The notes under the pieces: generated by a model
Seen by the model: the letters and a program-made list of their open reading frames with translations, nothing else
What the model was told of the DNA's origin: nothing
Database searches by the model: none
Part shown: positions 23,254 through 31,015 of the stretch, one piece after another
Layout of the letters: every line of letters starts with the position of its first letter
How positions within the stretch are numbered: position 1 is the stretch's first letter
Program-made: the position numbers and the translations under genes
Source: Butyricicoccus faecihominis
Lineage (GTDB): Bacteria > Bacillota > Clostridia > Oscillospirales > Butyricicoccaceae
Direction: 5' to 3'
NCBI RefSeq assembly: GCF_024462775.1
Contig: NZ_JANGCE010000034.1
Span: forward strand, 1 to 38,369
DNA length: 38,369 bases

Positions 23254-23282
23254 ATCATACCGTATAATTTGCCCCTTGTCAA
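23254..23282 (-). promoter_or_regulatory. Promoter of the ylxM-ffh operon
   Basis: On the minus strand TTGACA (23282-23277), a 17-bp spacer and TATGAT (23259-23254) form a near-consensus sigma-A promoter. Confidence 0.8.
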
Positions 23283-23339
23283 GGGAAAATTACTGTACAG
23301 GCGTGAAACTTTGTAGTTTTAGTGAACACACCGAAAAGA

Positions 23340-23368
23340 TTGCGCGCTTATTCATTTAATGATATAAT
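23340..23368 (+). promoter_or_regulatory. Promoter of the yfmF operon
   Basis: TTGCGC (23340-23345), 17 bp and a consensus TATAAT (23363-23368) precede yfmF by 39 bases. Confidence 0.75.
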
Positions 23369-23407
23369 ATTTCACATGGAAAAATTTCTCCGGAAGCGAG
23401 GCAAATT

Positions 23408-24688
23408 ATGCAACAGGTGACGAGAAAAAAATTGGGCGCCGGGGTAAGCCTTACCTGCGTGACCACGCCCAAGTTCAAACGGTCTGTCATCCGGGCGGCA
23501 CTGCTGCTGCCCCTCGGCGGGCCGGACGCGGCGCTCCGCGCGGTGCTGCCGCACGTGCTGCGGCGCGGCACGAAGCGGCTGACCGACCTGCGCCAGCTTG
23601 GGCAGGCGCTGGACGAGCTGTACGGCGCGCGCATCGAAGCGACCGTGCGCAAGGAAGGCGAAACGCTGGTCGTCGGCTTTTTGTCCGATGTGATCGACGA
23701 GGCGTACGCGAAGGGCGCGGACGGGCTGACCGGCAAGGCCATCGACCTGCTGACCGAGCTGCTGTATGATCCTTATATTAAGGATGGCGCGTTTGACGCG
23801 GACTATACCGCGGGCGAGCGGGACAACTTGAAGGACCGCATCGCGGCGCAGAAGAACGACCCGCGTTCGTACGCGCCGAAGCGGTTGACCGAGCTAATGT
23901 GCGCGGACGAAGCTTACGGGCAGTCCGCCCTCGGCACGGCCGAGCAGGCCGACCGCATCACGGAGACCAAGTTGTACGCGGCCTATCAGCGCGCGCTGAG
24001 CGAGGCCCGGATCGAACTGTTCTACTGCGGCACCATGCAGCCGGACGTGGTCGAGGCGCTGTTTGCAAAAGCGCTGCCGCACCGGCGCGAGCAGAGCTTT
24101 TACGTGCCCGAGACCAAGGTGATCGCCGCGCCGCAGGGCGAAGCCCGCGAAGTTGTGGAGGAACAGCCGGTCACACAGGGCAAGCTTTCCCTAGGCTTCC
24201 GCACGGGCGGCGCGAGCCTGCTGGGCGGCGATCCGGTCGTGTACTGGATGTTCCAAACGCTTTACGGCGGTTCGACCAGCTCCAAGCTGTTTTTGAACGT
24301 GCGCGAAAAGCTTTCGCTCTGCTACTATGCGAGCGCGCAGTTTGCCAGCCTGAAGGGCGTGATGCTGGTCAACTCCGGCATTGAAAACGATAAGTTTGAG
24401 GTAGCGCGCGACGAGATCCTGCGCCAGCTGACGCTTTGCCGCGAAGGCGACATCACGGACGCGGAGATCGATTCCGCCCGCAAGACCCTTGCGGGCGCGT
24501 GGCGCGCCATGCTGGACGAACCCATACAGCTGGAACGCTACTGGCTGCAGCAGGCCGTGGCGGGCACCATGCTTGCGCCCGAGGAACGCATCGGCCGTCT
24601 GGACACCGTCACGCGCGACGAGATCGTCGCGGCGGCGCAGGCCACGCAGCTCGATACCGTGTACTTTATGAAGGGGGTGGCAGGATGA
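23408..24688 (+). CDS. yfmF: YfmF, M16-like protein (EF-P modification associated)
   Basis: This 426-residue M16-family protein lacks the HxxEH zinc motif and is the non-catalytic partner of the next gene. In Bacillus, YfmF and YfmH are linked to 5-aminopentanol modification of elongation factor P. Family marks are the N-terminal LGAGVSLTCVTTPKFKRSVI, LYGARIEATVRKEGE, and the C-terminal YGGSTSSKLFLNVREKLSLC region that binds peptide in M16 proteins. It is translationally coupled to yfmH by an ATGA overlap. Confidence 0.88.
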   Translation: MQQVTRKKLGAGVSLTCVTTPKFKRSVIRAALLLPLGGPDAALRAVLPHVLRRGTKRLTDLRQLGQALDELYGARIEATVRKEGETLVVGFLSDVIDEAYAKGADGLTGKAIDLLTELLYDPYIKDGAFDADYTAGERDNLKDRIAAQKNDPRSYAPKRLTELMCADEAYGQSALGTAEQADRITETKLYAAYQRALSEARIELFYCGTMQPDVVEALFAKALPHRREQSFYVPETKVIAAPQGEAREVVEEQPVTQGKLSLGFRTGGASLLGGDPVVYWMFQTLYGGSTSSKLFLNVREKLSLCYYASAQFASLKGVMLVNSGIENDKFEVARDEILRQLTLCREGDITDAEIDSARKTLAGAWRAMLDEPIQLERYWLQQAVAGTMLAPEERIGRLDTVTRDEIVAAAQATQLDTVYFMKGVAG

Positions 24689-25953
24689 GCAAGCAGTACG
24701 CATTGCTGCACGAAAAGATCGAATGCCGCACGCTGGAAAACGGCCTGCGCATCGCCTATATTCCAAAGGAAGGGTTTTCAAAGACCTTTGCCGTGCTCGC
24801 GACCGATTTCGGTTCGGTGGACGCGTCCTTTACGCTGGACGGCACGCGCTATGACACGCCCGCCGGCGTGGCCCACTTTTTAGAGCATAAAATGTTTGAG
24901 GACAAGGACGGCAACGCCCTGCAAAAGTTCTCTGTCACGGGCGCGAGCCCGAACGCATTCACCAGCCAGACCATGACCGCCTACCATTTCTCCTGCACCG
25001 AGCGGTTTGAGCAAAACCTTGATATCCTGCTCTCCTTCGTGTTCACCCCTTATTTTACCGAGGAGAACGTCGAAAAGGAACGCGGCATCATCGGGCAGGA
25101 GATCGGAATGATGGAGGACACGCCCGGCTGGCAGGCCTATGTCGGCCTGTTCGAGGGACTGTTCCACGAGCATCCGGTCCGCGTTTCCATCGCGGGCAGC
25201 GTGGAAAGCATTTCGCATATCACGCCGGAACTTCTGTTTACCTGTCATAAAGCGTTTTACAGCCCGTCCAATATGGCGCTGGTCGTTTGCGGCGCGGCGG
25301 ATTTTGAACAGGTTTGCCGCGCGGCGGAGCGTCTGTCGCCCCGCGTGCCCACCCGCATCGGTGAGCGGCATTACGGCGAACGGCGCGATACCGTCGCAAA
25401 AAGCCTAGTCACCCGCAAAATGCAGGTTTCCCAGCCGCAGTTTTTGCTTGGCTTTAAGGATGAACCGCTCGCGCCCGGCGAAAGCAAGCTGCGCCGCGCG
25501 CTGCTTGGCGAACTGGCCGTGCGCGTGCTGTGCGGCGATACCGCGCCGCTTTACAGCGACCTGTACGCAAAGCGCCTGATCAACCGCTACTTTGAGACCG
25601 AGTATTCGCTGATTCCCGAGGGCGCGGTCGCGCTCATGGGCGGCGAAAGCCGCGACCCGGAAGCGGCCCGCGCGGCGATCGAAGCGGAGGTGCGCCGCAT
25701 TGCCCGCGAGGGTGTGGACAAACCGCTGTTCGAGCGGATGAAAAAAGCCGTTTACGGCCTGCACCTGCGCGTGCTGGACGATCCGGAGGAGCTGGCCCGC
25801 ATGCAGGTCGGCGCGATGTTCGGCGGCGAGGATTATCTCGACTTTGCCGCGTTGTTTGATACCATTGAAGCGTCCGATATCCAGACGATGGTGGCCCGCT
25901 GGGCGCGGAACGACCATTCCTCCATGTCGGTCGTGGAACCGGCGGAAGCATAA
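24685..25953 (+). CDS. yfmH: YfmH, M16 zinc metallopeptidase
   Basis: This 422-residue peptidase has the inverted zinc motif HFLEHKMF (H64, E67, H68) and the distal glutamate in ERGIIGQEIGMMED. It should form a heterodimer with YfmF, with YfmH as the active subunit. In Bacillus the pair is required for EF-P modification. The Y/R motif near the C-terminus (INRYFETEY) supports M16B. The start overlaps the yfmF stop. lgt follows after 29 bases. Confidence 0.92.
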   Translation: MSKQYALLHEKIECRTLENGLRIAYIPKEGFSKTFAVLATDFGSVDASFTLDGTRYDTPAGVAHFLEHKMFEDKDGNALQKFSVTGASPNAFTSQTMTAYHFSCTERFEQNLDILLSFVFTPYFTEENVEKERGIIGQEIGMMEDTPGWQAYVGLFEGLFHEHPVRVSIAGSVESISHITPELLFTCHKAFYSPSNMALVVCGAADFEQVCRAAERLSPRVPTRIGERHYGERRDTVAKSLVTRKMQVSQPQFLLGFKDEPLAPGESKLRRALLGELAVRVLCGDTAPLYSDLYAKRLINRYFETEYSLIPEGAVALMGGESRDPEAARAAIEAEVRRIAREGVDKPLFERMKKAVYGLHLRVLDDPEELARMQVGAMFGGEDYLDFAALFDTIEASDIQTMVARWARNDHSSMSVVEPAEA

Positions 25954-25982
25954 GCCCAGACAAAAAGAAAAGGAAGACATTC

Positions 25983-26936
25983 ATGGAACACGCTATCTCA
26001 TTTCCCGGCTTGGGGATCGCTTTCGATCTCAACCGGGTGGCCTTTACGGTTTTCGGTAAGCCGATCTATTGGTACGGTATCATCATCTGCATCGGCTTTT
26101 TGCTGGGCGCAATGTATTTGAACGCGCGCGCCAAGCAATTCGGCTATACGTCGGACAACCTGATCGATTGCCTGCTTATCTGCGTGCCCGCGGGCATCGT
26201 CTGCGCGCGCATCTACTTTGTGGCGTTTGAATGGGATTATTATAAAAACCATTTGAGCGAGATCATCAACATCCGGAACGGCGGCATCGCGGTTTACGGC
26301 TCGGTGATCGGTATTCTGATCGGCCTGTTTGCCTACAGCCGGTTTAAAAAGATATCCTTTACCGGCCTGTGCGACATGGCGGCGGTCGGCTTGCTGATCG
26401 GCCAATGCATTGGCCGCTGGGGCAATTTCGTCAACGCCGAAGCGCACGGCGGGCCGACAAACCTGCCGTGGGGCATGTCGATCGACGGCGCCGCGCCCGT
26501 GCACCCGACCTTTTTCTATGAATCGTTCTGGAACCTGCTCGGCTTTATCGTGCTGCATTTCTACTCGAAAAAGCGCAAATTCTCGGGGGAAATCGCGCTG
26601 CTTTATGTGATGTGGTACGGTCTGGGCCGCGCGTGGATCGAAGGCCTTAGAACGGATAGCCTGTACCTTGGCGACCTGCGCGTGTCGCAGGTGCTGGCGA
26701 TTGTCAGCAGTTTGATTGCTATATTCGTGCTGGTGCGGCAGTATAGCCGCATTAAGGTAGCAAAAGCGTTTTATCAGCCGCCCGTGTCCGCGGCAGGCCC
26801 CGCGCCTGCCGCCCCGGCGGCCGCAAAGGCGGAGCCCACGCCCGAAAATGAGGCCGCGCCCCTGCCCGAGCAAGCCCCCTCGCCCGCGGGCGAGCCCGAC
26901 CCAAAACCGACGCCGAAGGAGGACAACGACAAATGA
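25983..26936 (+). CDS. lgt: Lgt, prolipoprotein diacylglyceryl transferase
   Basis: Lgt transfers diacylglycerol from phosphatidylglycerol to the lipobox cysteine of prolipoproteins in the membrane. The 317-residue protein has about seven membrane helices, the signature IGRWGNFVNAEAHGG, and RNGGIAVYGSVIG, both part of the active cavity. About 45 extra residues after the last helix form a proline/alanine-rich tail (AAGPAPAAPAAAKAEPTPEN and on), longer than in most Lgt proteins; its role is unknown. The stop overlaps folD by four bases. Confidence 0.93.
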   Translation: MEHAISFPGLGIAFDLNRVAFTVFGKPIYWYGIIICIGFLLGAMYLNARAKQFGYTSDNLIDCLLICVPAGIVCARIYFVAFEWDYYKNHLSEIINIRNGGIAVYGSVIGILIGLFAYSRFKKISFTGLCDMAAVGLLIGQCIGRWGNFVNAEAHGGPTNLPWGMSIDGAAPVHPTFFYESFWNLLGFIVLHFYSKKRKFSGEIALLYVMWYGLGRAWIEGLRTDSLYLGDLRVSQVLAIVSSLIAIFVLVRQYSRIKVAKAFYQPPVSAAGPAPAAPAAAKAEPTPENEAAPLPEQAPSPAGEPDPKPTPKEDNDK

Positions 26937-27787
26937 GTGCAGTAAAAATGGACGGCAAGGCGCTTTCCGCAAAGGTGCGCGGCCAGATCTTGGCGGAGAC
27001 CGAGGCGCTGAAGCAAAAGGGCGTAACGCCCGGGCTGGCGGTCATCATCGTCGGCAACGACCCCGCGAGCGAGATTTATGTGCGCAATAAGGAAAAGGCC
27101 TGCGCGGAATGCGGCTTTTACAGCGAAAAATACGCGTTGCCCGAGGAGACCACACAGGACGAACTGCTGGGCCTGATCGCCCAGTTAAATGAAAGCCCGC
27201 AGATTTCGGGCATTCTGTGCCAAATGCCGGTGCCGAAGCATATTTCGGAGCAGGCGGTGATCGACGCGATCGACCCGCGCAAGGACGTCGACGCGTTCCA
27301 CCCGGTCAACGTGGGCAAAATCATGGTGGGCAATTTTGATTTTGTGCCCTGCACCCCAGCCGGTGTGATGGAGCTGCTCGCTGAGTACGGCGTCGACCCC
27401 AAGGGCAAGGAATGCGTGGTGGTTGGCCGGTCGAATATCGTCGGCAAGCCGATGAGCATGCTGCTGCTGCACAAGCACGGCACGGTGACCGTCTGCCACA
27501 GCCGCACCAAGGACTTGGCGGAGGTTTGCCGCCGCGCGGACATACTGGTCGCCGCCGTGGGCAAGGCCGCGTTCGTCACGCCGGATATGGTGAAGGAAGG
27601 CGCGACGGTGATCGATGTGGGCATGAACCGCAATGCCGAAGGCAAGGTCTGCGGCGACGTGGACCCCGCCGTGTTTGAAAAAGCGGCGTTCATGACGCCG
27701 GTTCCCGGCGGCGTCGGCCCCATGACCATCACGATGCTGATGAAAAACACACTGAGGGCCGCGAAGGTGCTGCACGGGCTGTCATAG
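26933..27787 (+). CDS. folD: FolD, methylene-tetrahydrofolate dehydrogenase/cyclohydrolase
   Basis: FolD interconverts methylene-, methenyl- and formyl-tetrahydrofolate with NADP in the cytoplasm, supplying one-carbon units. The 284-residue protein has the Y49-K53 pair in EIYVRNKEK, the DVDAFHPVN and PCTPAGVMELL segments, the cofactor motif GRSNIVGKPM and the C-terminal TPVPGGVGPMT. Its ATG overlaps the lgt stop, so it is translated with it. The stop overlaps the convergent small gene by six bases. Confidence 0.96.
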   Translation: MSAVKMDGKALSAKVRGQILAETEALKQKGVTPGLAVIIVGNDPASEIYVRNKEKACAECGFYSEKYALPEETTQDELLGLIAQLNESPQISGILCQMPVPKHISEQAVIDAIDPRKDVDAFHPVNVGKIMVGNFDFVPCTPAGVMELLAEYGVDPKGKECVVVGRSNIVGKPMSMLLLHKHGTVTVCHSRTKDLAEVCRRADILVAAVGKAAFVTPDMVKEGATVIDVGMNRNAEGKVCGDVDPAVFEKAAFMTPVPGGVGPMTITMLMKNTLRAAKVLHGLS

Positions 27788-27997
27788 CCCGTCCGGCTCC
27801 TGACAGCGGATCAGCGCGCCAAGCTGTATACCGTCCAGAAAGCACTGCCTTGCTTCGCCCCGTATGCGGGCGTTGTCCTCGTCGATCAGATCCAGCATCC
27901 TGTGGCGGTCCGCTTCGCAGGCGCACAGCGCCAGCCATTCGCTCGGATCTTTGACTTGATGAACGGATGTGTAATAGCGGCTGAAAAATGAGTACAT
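27782..27997 (-). CDS. Small unknown protein divergent from an XRE gene
   Basis: I do not recognise this 71-residue protein. It starts MYSFFSRYYTSVHQVKD and is mostly helical and acidic, with two cysteines in LALCACEAD and an ARQCFLDGIQLGALIRC segment. It has no signal peptide or membrane helix. ATG 27997 is chosen because AAGGAG lies eight bases upstream; a GTG nine bases earlier overlaps that site. It faces the XRE gene at 28076 across a shared control region, so that regulator probably controls it. Confidence 0.6.
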   Translation of the reverse strand: MYSFFSRYYTSVHQVKDPSEWLALCACEADRHRMLDLIDEDNARIRGEARQCFLDGIQLGALIRCQEPDGL

Positions 27998-28009
27998 AAA
28001 AATCACTCC

Positions 28010-28057
28010 TTGACTCTAATTTAAAGTTATTGTAACATGACTCTAAATTAGAGTCAA
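28010..28057. promoter_or_regulatory. Divergent promoters with paired palindromic operators
   Basis: TGACTCTAAATTAGAGTCA (28038-28056) is a perfect 19-bp palindrome. A degraded copy starts at 28011 (TGACTCTAATTTAAAGTTA), 27 bp away. Rightward: TTGACT (28010-28015), 17 bp, TAACAT. Leftward: TTGACT (28057-28052), 17 bp, TACAAT with a TG extension. Each operator copy covers a -35, so the XRE protein can repress both directions. Confidence 0.75.
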
Positions 28058-28075
28058 CATGCTGAGGCTAATTTT

Positions 28076-28273
28076 ATGGATTATATGGAGATCATTCGTA
28101 AAACGCGAGAACAAAAAGGCATTTCCCAACGGCAGTTTAGTACAATGCTGGGTATGGGTACGACTACATATGGACATTACGAGATGCATAGACGCAAGCT
28201 GACTGTTGATATGTTGATTCAGATTTGCAAGCTGCTCGATCTATCCGCCGATGAAATCCTCGGCCTTAAGTAG
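28076..28273 (+). CDS. Small XRE family HTH regulator
   Basis: This 65-residue protein is a complete Cro/C1-type HTH: IRKTREQKGISQRQFSTMLG, then GTTTYGHYEMHRRKLTVDML and LCKLLDLSADEIL-like helices (ICKLLDLSADEILGLK). GAGG precedes ATG 28076. It most likely represses itself and the divergent 71-residue gene through the operators at 28010-28057. The effector that relieves repression is unknown. Confidence 0.85.
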   Translation: MDYMEIIRKTREQKGISQRQFSTMLGMGTTTYGHYEMHRRKLTVDMLIQICKLLDLSADEILGLK

Positions 28274-28317
28274 GGGGGCCCAATACCGCCGCACGGCGAA
28301 GATGCCATGATATAACC

Positions 28318-28362
28318 AAAAAAGGACTGACCGCCTGAAAATTCAGGCGATCAGTCCTTTTT
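28318..28362. terminator. Bidirectional terminator between the XRE and MerR genes
   Basis: AAAAAAGGACTGA with CCGCCTGAA (28318-28339) pairs with TTCAGGCG and ATCAGTCCTTTTT (28342-28362). It contains the stop codon of the MerR gene. Confidence 0.88.
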
Positions 28363-29235
28363 GTCGATCGGTATGATGATACGGGTCAAATATTTGCTCT
28401 CATCGGTGGTATCAAGGGGCGAAATGATGAATTCTTCCGTAACATTGCCAGCCACCTGATAATCGTTTTCATAGACCCAGCGCATGGTGCGCAAATGAGC
28501 GTCGATGATTGTGTTGTAGCCGCCGACGTGATAGGTGGTGGCGGCTAGAAATCCGCCGTAGCTTTTAAATTCCGGCAGGGCTTTGGGATGGGCGACCTGT
28601 ACATGCACCTCATAATCACATTCCTGCATAAAGAATTGTGCCAACACATTATTGTGATAGGTGATATGAATGGCGCCGACGGGCACGGCGCGGTGGGTCT
28701 CCGCCAGATTCAGGATTTCGGCCCATCGGGCGATATTTACCTTCTCATTCTGATAATTGGTAAGCATTTTGCGCGTGAAAACAATGTTTACTTCGGGCAC
28801 ATCCTCCAAAATGATCTCTTCGCCCGCGCCGTCCGCACGGAGCAGGGACGCAAGCTCTTCGTCCAAACTGCCGATAATGCTGTTGCCCTGCCGCAGACGG
28901 TCTAGAAAGTGCTGTCCCTCGGTGTAGCGGTCCTGCATTTGCCGGATCTTATCCGCCATTTCGTCCAGCCGGCGCGAAACACATTGCTCAAGCAATTCTG
29001 TATTATCGCTGTGCACCAGCTCCGTGATCTCTTTTAAAGAAAAACCAAGCATTTTCAGGCGTTTGATCTTAAGCAACGTGTGGGCCTGCTTTTCGTCGTA
29101 ATAGCGGTAACCGCCCGGGCCGCTGCGGTAGGCCGGAATAAGCAGACCGATTTCATCGTAATAGTGCAGCGTTTTGATCGGTACGCTGCATAGCAGGGAA
29201 AGGTTGCCGATGGAATAGGTTTTTCGTGTGTCCAT
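28351..29235 (-). CDS. MerR family regulator with GyrI-like ligand domain
   Basis: This 294-residue regulator has a MerR winged HTH (residues 8-77, YSIGNLSLLCSVPIKTLHYY then DEIGLL and GGYRYYD), a coiled dimerisation helix (about 85-125) and a C-terminal GyrI-like/BmrR-type effector domain (about 145-294) that binds small molecules. GAGGAGG precedes ATG 29235. The catabolic operon directly upstream (29359-34059, same strand) starts from a promoter with the 19-bp spacer and dyad that MerR proteins act on. It is therefore the likely activator of that operon. Confidence 0.9.
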   Translation of the reverse strand: MDTRKTYSIGNLSLLCSVPIKTLHYYDEIGLLIPAYRSGPGGYRYYDEKQAHTLLKIKRLKMLGFSLKEITELVHSDNTELLEQCVSRRLDEMADKIRQMQDRYTEGQHFLDRLRQGNSIIGSLDEELASLLRADGAGEEIILEDVPEVNIVFTRKMLTNYQNEKVNIARWAEILNLAETHRAVPVGAIHITYHNNVLAQFFMQECDYEVHVQVAHPKALPEFKSYGGFLAATTYHVGGYNTIIDAHLRTMRWVYENDYQVAGNVTEEFIISPLDTTDESKYLTRIIIPIDKKD

Positions 29236-29264
29236 AGCGGTTGCCCTCCTCTTTGGGTGCTTTT

Positions 29265-29294
29265 ATAATACTACCAAACAAATTGTCTTGTCAA
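29265..29294 (-). promoter_or_regulatory. Promoter of the MerR gene
   Basis: On the minus strand TTGACA (29294-29289), an 18-bp spacer and TATTAT (29270-29265). The hairpin at 29297-29333 lies just upstream. Confidence 0.6.
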
Positions 29295-29296
29295 GC

Positions 29297-29333
29297 AAAC
29301 GGGATCGCGGAAGCTACTTCCGCGATCCCGTTT
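29297..29333 (-). terminator. Terminator of the catabolic operon
   Basis: A perfect 17-bp stem (29297-29313 with 29317-29333; core GGGATCGCGGAAG) around CTA lies 26 bases after the CoA-transferase stop. The T-run on the minus strand is short (GTTTGCTT), so some read-through into the MerR gene is possible. Confidence 0.75.
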
Positions 29334-29358
29334 AATCAAAGAGATAGGGTGTTTTTAC

Positions 29359-30549
29359 TTAAATCGCACCGCAGGCTGCCAGTGTACGGAGTTTTTCCTC
29401 GCTGTAGCCAAGCAGGGAGCGCAGGATACGGCTGGTATCCTGCCCGAGCGTTGGCGCCGCGCATCTGGGCGCATCAGGCTGCCCGTGCATTTTGATGGGC
29501 GTGCCGGGGATGTCGATGGCTTCGCCAATGCCGGGGTCTTGCACCTTCCAGAGCATGTGGCGCCGGGCGATCTGGTCTTGATCGGCGGCTTCGGCTACGG
29601 TATAAATGCGGCTACAGGGAATGCCCGCCGCCGTTACCATGCGTTCCAATTCCTCCATGGTGTGCCGCCGGGTCCAGCCGCACACCGCGTTTTTCAAATC
29701 AGGCAGATAATTTTCACACCGCAGCGCGTTAGTCTGATAGCGCGGATCGGACAGCAGATCGCGGCGGTCCATTAGTTCGCAGAGACTGCGCCAAAACCGG
29801 TCGGTGCCGCAGCCGAGGACAAAGCTGCCGTCGCTTGCGGGGTAACAGTCGAACGGAGCGATGCCGGGATCGATATTGCCCCGGCGGCGGGGCGTTGCGC
29901 CCGTGATGGTGTATTGAATGATGAAGTTTTCCATGACGGAGAACAGCGAATCAAGCATGGATACATCGAGCCGCTGCCCCTTGCCGGTACGTTCGCGTTG
30001 AAAAAGCGCCATAACGATACCGAGGGCGAGATAGGTACCCGAGTAATTATCGCCGATCGACGGACCGGTTTTGACACACGCCTGATCGGGAAAACCGGTG
30101 ACGTCCATCATGCCGCTCATCGCCTGCGCCACAATATCGTAGCACGGACGGGGGGCCAGAGCGCCGTCCAGCCCAAAGCCGGATATCGAACCATAAATTA
30201 GCCTTGGGTTGAGCTGACAGAGCGCCGGGTAGTCAAGTCCGAGCTTTTCCATCGTGCCAACACGGAAATTTTCACAAAGCACATCGCTTTTTTGAACCAA
30301 TTCTTTCAAGACGGCCCGCCCTTCCGCGGTTTTCAGGTTCAGGGTGATCCCTTGCTTGTTGCGGTTGATATAGGCGTAATAACCGCTGTATCCATTCTTG
30401 AACGGCGCCCAGGTACGGGATTGATCGCCTGTGCCGGGCAGTTCCACTTTGATTACTTCCGCGCCGTGGTCGGCGAGATGCATGGTGCAGAACGGGCCGC
30501 TATAAGCTTGCGTCAGATCGAGCACCCGGACTCCCTCCAGAGAACGCAT
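29359..30549 (-). CDS. CaiB/BaiF (class III) CoA-transferase
   Basis: This 396-residue enzyme moves CoA between carboxylic acids. The N-terminus LEGVRVLDLTQAYSGPFCTM, then HLADHGAEVIKVE, and the catalytic aspartate D167 in GPSIGDNYSG identify the formyl-CoA transferase/CaiB family. ATG 30549 is used because GAGGAGGTG lies just upstream. It is the last gene of a four-gene operon with a hotdog ammonia-lyase-like protein, a carrier and an amidohydrolase. It probably loads CoA onto the acid delivered by the upstream enzymes. The actual acid cannot be read from sequence. Confidence 0.9.
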   Translation of the reverse strand: MRSLEGVRVLDLTQAYSGPFCTMHLADHGAEVIKVELPGTGDQSRTWAPFKNGYSGYYAYINRNKQGITLNLKTAEGRAVLKELVQKSDVLCENFRVGTMEKLGLDYPALCQLNPRLIYGSISGFGLDGALAPRPCYDIVAQAMSGMMDVTGFPDQACVKTGPSIGDNYSGTYLALGIVMALFQRERTGKGQRLDVSMLDSLFSVMENFIIQYTITGATPRRRGNIDPGIAPFDCYPASDGSFVLGCGTDRFWRSLCELMDRRDLLSDPRYQTNALRCENYLPDLKNAVCGWTRRHTMEELERMVTAAGIPCSRIYTVAEAADQDQIARRHMLWKVQDPGIGEAIDIPGTPIKMHGQPDAPRCAAPTLGQDTSRILRSLLGYSEEKLRTLAACGAI

Positions 30550-30562
30550 GCCAACACCTCCT

Positions 30563-31000
30563 CTATTTTGATGGCTGCCGCAGTCCGGCAAAGGCCGCAT
30601 CCTGCGCGCCGCGCTGACAGACCTTGGGCGTGACGCACACGCCTTCCGCCCGGCCAACCAGAAGCGGCGGATCTAAAACATTGGCGGCCGAAGGCTCTAG
30701 CGAATCGTCGCGTGCGGGTTCGATCACTTTGTATGCTTCAAACGCCATGCGGTGAGAAGTGCGCCCAACCTGTTCTAGCCAACCATGGAACTCAAGAAAA
30801 TCACCGGCGTAAACAGGCGCCAAAAAATCAATGTGTTCATAGGTGCGAAACAATGCTTCATCTCCATCCATGCGGATTGCAAGCTCGGTGGCGACATCTC
30901 CGAAATAGCGCAGCATATGCGCGCCGTCGACAAGACCGCCCGCGTAGTGTGCATCCTGCTCGCCCATGCGCACGCGGAGCACAACCTTTTGTCCCAGCAT
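30563..31000 (-). CDS. Hotdog-fold protein, 3-aminobutyryl-CoA ammonia-lyase-like
   Basis: This 145-residue protein resembles Kal, the enzyme that removes ammonia from L-3-aminobutyryl-CoA in lysine fermentation. Shared features are RMGEQDAHYAGGLVDGAHML, FGDVATELAIRMDGDEALF, and FLAPVYAGDFLEFHGWLEQV, with an early D-A-H active-site segment. The last 35 residues diverge from the family. GGAGGAG precedes ATG 31000. Next to a CoA-transferase, a beta-amino-acyl-CoA deaminase makes sense; a plain acyl-CoA thioesterase is the alternative. Confidence 0.75.
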   Translation of the reverse strand: MLGQKVVLRVRMGEQDAHYAGGLVDGAHMLRYFGDVATELAIRMDGDEALFRTYEHIDFLAPVYAGDFLEFHGWLEQVGRTSHRMAFEAYKVIEPARDDSLEPSAANVLDPPLLVGRAEGVCVTPKVCQRGAQDAAFAGLRQPSK

Positions 31001-31015
31001 ACTTATCGCTCCTCC

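Noticed and set aside
25998-26972. A 324-codon minus-strand frame over lgt.
   Set aside because: It mirrors lgt in the opposite frame. lgt has clear family motifs and the antisense frame has none.
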